From NCBI RefSeq assembly GCF_943181415.1, contig NZ_CALPBZ010000007.1:1-63882 (forward strand): a stretch of 63,882 nucleotides of DNA, in the 5' to 3' direction. Both the position numbers and the translations under genes were made by a program. Positions 60,124 to 63,882 of this stretch are shown here, piece after piece; position 1 is the stretch's first letter, and each line of letters begins with the position of its first letter. The stretch comes from Microbacterium sp. Marseille-Q6648. GTDB taxonomy: Bacteria; Actinomycetota; Actinomycetes; Actinomycetales; Microbacteriaceae. Below the pieces are notes generated by a model. It had not been told where the DNA came from. It made no database searches and worked only from the letters and a program-made list of their open reading frames with translations.

Positions 60124-60780
60124 TCAGGTCAGGCGGTACCCCACGCCGCGGACCGTCTCGATCCGACCGGATCCCAGCTTCTGACGCAGATAGCCGATGT
60201 ACACATCGGCGACGTTCGATCCCGGGTCGAAGTCGTACCCCCAGACGCGGCTCAGCAGCTGCTCGCGGCTGAGCACCTGTCCGGCATGACGAACGAGCTC
60301 CTCGGCGAGCGCGAACTCCCGCGCCGAGAGCTCGACGGCGTCGTCGCCGATCTGGGCGCGCCGGGTGCGGACGTCGAGCACCAGGTCGCGGTGGCGCAGC
60401 TCGGTGCCGGCGGCGGTCTCGTCGCGGCGCATGCGCAGGCGGATGCGCGCGACCAGCTCGTCGAAGCGGAACGGCTTGCCGAGATAGTCGTCGGCTCCGC
60501 CTTCCAGCCCGGCGACGGTGTCGTGCAGCTCCACACGCGCGGTCAGCATGATGACCGGCATCCGCGAACCCGACCCGCGCAGGTTCTCGAGCACGGCGAA
60601 GCCGTCCATGCCGGGGAGGTTCACATCCAGCACGAGCAGGTCGAACTCGTCGCTCAGCGCCAGTTCGAGGGCCTCGGGACCCGTGGGGGCCACGCGCGTG
60701 GCGAATCCCGCCGCGCGCAGCCCCTTGTCGATGAAGCCCGAGATGCGCGCCTCGTCGTCGGCGATCAGGATCGATGCCAT
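60124..60780 (-). CDS. OmpR/PhoB-family response regulator, 218 aa
   Basis: Receiver domain with acidic pocket IADDEARI, phosphorylated Asp52 in LLVLDVNLPGMDG, Thr in PVIMLTAR and Lys in YLGKPF. Winged-helix effector: VELSAREFALAEELVRHAGQ, SRVWGYDFDPGSNVADVYIG and IETVRGVGYRLT. The start lies inside the 3' end of the kinase gene (16-bp overlap). A motif shared at 62261 and 63489 is a candidate binding site. Confidence 0.94.
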   Translation of the reverse strand: MASILIADDEARISGFIDKGLRAAGFATRVAPTGPEALELALSDEFDLLVLDVNLPGMDGFAVLENLRGSGSRMPVIMLTARVELHDTVAGLEGGADDYLGKPFRFDELVARIRLRMRRDETAAGTELRHRDLVLDVRTRRAQIGDDAVELSAREFALAEELVRHAGQVLSREQLLSRVWGYDFDPGSNVADVYIGYLRQKLGSGRIETVRGVGYRLT

Positions 60781-62219
60781 GGCTGGTCTCCTTGTCCGGT
60801 GACGAGGGGCACGGCGATCACGAACTCCGCGCCACCGCCGGGGGCGTCCACCACACGGGCCTGACCGCCGTGGGCGCGGGCGATGAGCTGCACGATGTTC
60901 AGCCCGAGACCGGTTCCGCCCTGCTCCTCGCTGCGCGGTCCACGCGTGAACCGGTCGAAGACCGACGGCTTCAGCTCGTCCGGAACACCGGGGCCGAAAT
61001 CCCGCACCGACAGCTCGAGGGCCCCGTCGCGCACGGCGCTCGAGATGACCATGCGGCCGTCGCCGTGGGTGACCGCGTTCTGCGCGAGCTGCAGCATCGC
61101 CTGGGTGATGCGAGCCGGGTCGACCGCGACGACGCGCTCGACCAGGTCGCCGGTCGAGGCATCCGCCCCATCGATGCCCTGAGCCTTGCGCACGATCTGG
61201 CGCACGAGGTCGGCGACGTCGATCAGCTCGGGCTTCACCGGGGAAGGGCCGTGGAGGGCGGCGGCGCCGGCGAGCTCCTGCACCAGCACCGCCATGCGCT
61301 CGAGCTCGTCGACGGCCAGCTCGCGGGTCTCGCGCACGTCGGCGGGGTCGTCGGGGTCGACGACCTCGAGGTAGCCGCGCACGATCGTCAGGGGCGTCTT
61401 CAGCTCGTGCCCGACGTCGCTGAGCAGCCGTCGCTGGGAGTCGAGCGCGCCGTCGAGGCGGTCGAGCATGTCGTTCATGGTCTGTGCGAGTTCCGACACG
61501 TCGTCGCGGCCGTGCACCGGGAGGCGGTCCGACAGCGACTGCGCCGAGACCCGCTCCGCAGTCTCGCGCATCTCTCGCAGGGGTCGCAGCAGGCGGGTGG
61601 TCACCAGCGCCGCCGCGGCCGCGGTCACCAGGATGGTCACCGCCGAGGCGATGGCGAACACGCGGGCGGCGGTGTCGATCTCGGCGAGCTCGGCTTCGAT
61701 GTCGTACGCGATCACGAAGACGGCACGACTGCCGGGCGCTGCGGCCACCGAGATCGGCGTCGCGAGGTACCGCCACGTCACGTCGTCCCCGGCGTAGGTG
61801 GCGATGATCGGCGCGTCGGAGTCGGTCTGCTCCACGACGTGGGCGACGAAGCCGGGGGCGGACTGCAGGTCGACGTCCAGCGGCACTCCGGGCACGAGGG
61901 CGGCGTCCCCGTCGACGAGGCCGATGACGCCGGTGTTGTCGTCGGGGGCGGCGCGCTGCACGACCGCCGCGAGCGCCTGCTCGGGGTCCTCCCACCTCCC
62001 GGTGTCGGGCGAGCCCTGCTCCACGAGGAAGCGGGCCGAATCGAGATTCGCCTCGAGCAGGGAGTCGACCTGTCGCAGGATGCGCCCGCGCTCCTCCAGG
62101 TAGACCACGAACCCGACCGCCAGCATCCCGATCGCCGAGACCACCGTGATCACCGCGATCAGCCGCGTGCGCACCGACAGCGGGCGCGGCCGCAGGCGGC
62201 GTGGAGTCGGGTCGGTCAC
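60765..62219 (-). CDS. sensor histidine kinase, 484 aa
   Basis: Transmembrane helix 1 (LIAVITVVSAIGMLAVGFVVYL), an extracytoplasmic sensor of about 135 residues, transmembrane helix 2 (VFAIASAVTILVTAAAAALV), a HAMP domain, then the phosphorylated His near residue 270 in LLSDVGHELKTP. ATP-binding boxes follow: LAQNAVTHGDG, VRDFGPGVPDEL and GGTGLGLNIVQLIARAHGG. The signal is unknown. GTG start, 6 nt after CATACT, points to a leaderless mRNA. Transcribed before its regulator. Confidence 0.94.
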   Translation of the reverse strand: MTDPTPRRLRPRPLSVRTRLIAVITVVSAIGMLAVGFVVYLEERGRILRQVDSLLEANLDSARFLVEQGSPDTGRWEDPEQALAAVVQRAAPDDNTGVIGLVDGDAALVPGVPLDVDLQSAPGFVAHVVEQTDSDAPIIATYAGDDVTWRYLATPISVAAAPGSRAVFVIAYDIEAELAEIDTAARVFAIASAVTILVTAAAAALVTTRLLRPLREMRETAERVSAQSLSDRLPVHGRDDVSELAQTMNDMLDRLDGALDSQRRLLSDVGHELKTPLTIVRGYLEVVDPDDPADVRETRELAVDELERMAVLVQELAGAAALHGPSPVKPELIDVADLVRQIVRKAQGIDGADASTGDLVERVVAVDPARITQAMLQLAQNAVTHGDGRMVISSAVRDGALELSVRDFGPGVPDELKPSVFDRFTRGPRSEEQGGTGLGLNIVQLIARAHGGQARVVDAPGGGAEFVIAVPLVTGQGDQPWHRS

Positions 62220-62260
62220 GTTCTCAGTATGTCCGCGGCGGCGGGTTCCGCGACGCGACC

Positions 62261-62279
62261 CTAAGAGAGGTCTCATCAG
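62261..62279. promoter_or_regulatory. candidate response-regulator box 1
   Basis: CTAAGAGAGGTCTCATCAG contains the inverted repeat GAGA-GG-TCTC and closely resembles 63489-63507. It lies in the 91-bp divergent gap between the kinase gene and the gene at 62311. Confidence 0.45.
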
Positions 62280-62310
62280 TCCCGGCTCCGGGTCGTGGTG
62301 TGATCGGAGG

Positions 62311-63492
62311 ATGCGTGCCGATACCCGCTCTCGTGAAGAGCTCCTGCTGCGCGAGGTGCTGGAACTCGGCGACGAGGCTCCGGTCACCATGATCTCGCGG
62401 GAGCCGTCCGGCGAAGGGTCGGTCGCCGGGTTCACGCTGGCCGAGTCGGGCGAGGAGCTGACGTACTTCGTCGACACGTCCGGGCGCGCGGTGGCCAGAG
62501 AGACCGGCCTCGTGCTGGGCGAGCTCACCGCCCCCGAAGCGCGCGTGTGGCTGCACCCGGCCGACCCCCACCTGCCCGCACTCGCGCCGGTGGCATTCTC
62601 GGATGCCGCGGCCACACTCCTCGCGCGACTGGGCGTGACCGCCACCGGTGCGCCGCGCCTCGTCGCCTACCGTGCGGGCCGGCGCGCCGTGCTCAGCGTC
62701 GACGCCGAAGGCGGGCGGCAGTGGGTGAAGGTGGTGCGGCCCGATCGTGTGGAACGGATCGTCGATGCCCATCGTGCGCTCGCCGCGGCCGGGGTGCCGC
62801 AGCCCGGGCTGCGGGGGTGGTCGGACGACGGGCTCGTCGTCATCGATCAGGCCGAGGGCGTTCCGGCGGCCGACGCCCTCGGCGCCGCCGGCGGGTCGAT
62901 CGATCCGGATGCTCTGCTCGACGAGGTGGACGGGCTGCGGCGACGCATCGCGGGTGCCGCGCTGCGGTCGCCCGCCCGGACCGACATGACCCGGCGACTC
63001 GCGTGGTACGCCGACCGGCTGTCGGTCGTGCTCCCGGGGGAGCTGGCCGCCGGGGTGGCCCGCACCGTCGCGGCGGTCGACGGGGACTGGGAGTCGGGGG
63101 ATCCGGTCGTGATCCACGGCGATCTGCACTTCGGACAGCTCTTCCTGGACGACGCGGCGGCCATCGCCGCCGTCATCGACGTCGACACCGCCGGCGTCGG
63201 GGCGGCATCCGACGACACGGGGGCTTTCCTCGCGCACGCGATCGCCAGCGCGATCCTGACGCCGCCGCCCCGCGACGAGCGCGTGTGGGAGCTGGCCCGC
63301 GCCGCCGCGCGGCGGTGGGATGCGGCATCCGCACCGGGCACGCGCACCCGCGCCGTGGCCCACCTTCTCGGTCATGCCCTCGGGGCGTGGGAGGCAGGGT
63401 CGCTTGCGCGCGCCGCCCGCATCCTGGCCGCTGCGCACACCGTCGCGGCGGAAGAGGCAGACGCGCTCGGGCGCTCCGCAGCGTTCGGCTAA
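62311..63492 (+). CDS. APH/choline-kinase-like phosphotransferase-fold protein, 393 aa
   Basis: The C-terminal half carries the kinase signature VVIHGDLHFGQLFLDD (catalytic loop, H-G-D-x-H) and VIDVDTAGVGAASDD (metal-binding Asp). The N-terminal part is atypical: ELLLREVLELGDEAPVTMIS, then a nucleotide-lobe-like segment with QWVKVVRPDRVERI. It probably phosphorylates a small molecule. Divergent from the kinase gene. CGGAGG abuts the ATG, and TGTGAT is 6 nt upstream, so the initiation mode is unclear. Confidence 0.8.
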   Translation: MRADTRSREELLLREVLELGDEAPVTMISREPSGEGSVAGFTLAESGEELTYFVDTSGRAVARETGLVLGELTAPEARVWLHPADPHLPALAPVAFSDAAATLLARLGVTATGAPRLVAYRAGRRAVLSVDAEGGRQWVKVVRPDRVERIVDAHRALAAAGVPQPGLRGWSDDGLVVIDQAEGVPAADALGAAGGSIDPDALLDEVDGLRRRIAGAALRSPARTDMTRRLAWYADRLSVVLPGELAAGVARTVAAVDGDWESGDPVVIHGDLHFGQLFLDDAAAIAAVIDVDTAGVGAASDDTGAFLAHAIASAILTPPPRDERVWELARAAARRWDAASAPGTRTRAVAHLLGHALGAWEAGSLARAARILAAAHTVAAEEADALGRSAAFG

Positions 63493-63507
63493 GAGGGCTC
63501 TCACATC
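63489..63507. promoter_or_regulatory. candidate response-regulator box 2
   Basis: CTAAGAGGGCTCTCACATC shares CTAAGAGnG and TCTCA with the box at 62261 and contains AGAG-GG-CTCT. It overlaps the stop codon of the preceding gene and stands about 100 bp before the membrane protein gene at 63606. Confidence 0.45.
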
Positions 63508-63605
63508 CGGCTTGGATGCGTCTTACCGGCCGTCGGCACAGTGGAAGCATCCCGCCGGGGCCGATCATCCCCCCGGAGCCCCGGCGGAGTCGGAAGGAGA
63601 AGCTC

Positions 63606-63882
63606 ATGAACGGTACGAAGCGGAAGTGGGTCGCCTACGGAGTCGCCGGCGCGGTGGGCCTCGTGGTGATCGGCGGAGGCGCCGCCGCCACGGCGGCCAA
63701 CATGAACCTGCGCTCCACGGACGGCCAGGTGGTCCCCGGCGGCGCGGTGACCGGCCCATCGGGCAACGTGCTCGACCGCGCGGGCGTCACGATGACGACG
63801 ACCGACACCTCGGCATCCGTCGTCTCGTCGGCCTCGCCGACCCCGACGCCGTCGGCCCCGTCGCCCGCGAGCCCGGCCACCC
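63606..63882 (+). CDS. exported or membrane-anchored protein (partial)
   Basis: Truncated by the window end. One N-terminal hydrophobic segment (VAYGVAGAVGLVVIGGGAAA) after a basic KRK, then a Thr/Ser/Pro-rich extracytoplasmic stretch (TDTSASVVSSASPTPTPSAP). GGAAGGAGAAGCTC precedes the ATG. Its place beyond the two-component genes and the shared upstream motif suggest it is a target of that system. Function unknown. Confidence 0.7.
   Translation, partial: MNGTKRKWVAYGVAGAVGLVVIGGGAAATAANMNLRSTDGQVVPGGAVTGPSGNVLDRAGVTMTTTDTSASVVSSASPTPTPSAPSPASPAT

Overview
The window is GC-rich and densely coded. It looks like a chromosomal segment of a Microbacteriaceae actinobacterium, most likely Microbacterium or a close relative. 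The reasons are many GTG starts, many 4-bp start/stop overlaps, the very frequent words GGATGCC/GGCATCC, promoters with a TANNNT box exactly 6 nt before the start codon (leaderless mRNAs), and the gene families present (DUF2207, DUF4383, DUF1992, DUF559, amylosucrase, both CIRCE and HAIR heat-shock operators). I see no phage, transposase, integrase, plasmid or CRISPR genes. This assignment is inference from style and content, not from a database search.

Layout. 1-3.5 kb: small housekeeping genes on the minus strand (SRPBCC protein, DUF1992, NAD-dependent epimerase, MFS exporter). 3.7-9.6 kb: an L-arabinose operon (LacI-type regulator, a perfect palindromic operator, araD-araB-araA, aldose 1-epimerase). 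9.7-12.1 kb: small membrane and stress-type proteins and a tRNA-Arg(ACG). 12.2-16.1 kb: amylosucrase, then a single-chain L-serine dehydratase whose gene carries twelve in-frame 30-bp repeats. 16.4-18.6 kb: a DUF559 endonuclease-like gene in a repeat-rich stretch, then an Hsp20 gene under both CIRCE and HAIR operators. 18.8-25.4 kb: MarR regulator, DUF2207 membrane protein, and an uncharacterised trio of a metzincin-like protease, a beta-sandwich/helical partner and a HerA/FtsK-type ATPase. 25.7-29.7 kb: acyl-CoA ligase, DUF899, DHFR-like and HAD proteins. 29.7-34.8 kb: CopB-type P-ATPase with a CsoR-like operator, and an amidase/agmatine deiminase pair whose junction carries 27-bp coding repeats. 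35-41 kb: aldo/keto reductases, siderophore-interacting protein, AlkA-like glycosylase, a winged-helix regulator with a probable frameshift and a cysteine-containing leader ORF, and a secreted SGNH hydrolase. 41.3-50 kb: a sugar locus (GH42 beta-galactosidase, ABC importer, LacI regulator with TCGAAGCGCTTCGA operators, GH31 alpha-xylosidase) that suits xyloglucan-type oligosaccharides. 50-56.5 kb: small acidic proteins, alpha/beta hydrolase and SbcCD nuclease. 56.5-63.9 kb: nucleosidase, LMF-family membrane protein and FAD oxidoreductase operon, then a two-component system that shares a candidate binding motif with the last, partial gene.

The most unusual signals are: (i) a short interspersed palindromic repeat found between genes that also appears inside sdaA and at the 3' end of the agmatine deiminase gene, next to in-frame tandem repeats in both; (ii) the protease/partner/HerA trio; (iii) a canonical promoter driving a leaderless 33-codon ORF with a CC-x-x-C end, upstream of a frameshifted regulator; (iv) the consistent leaderless promoter geometry.
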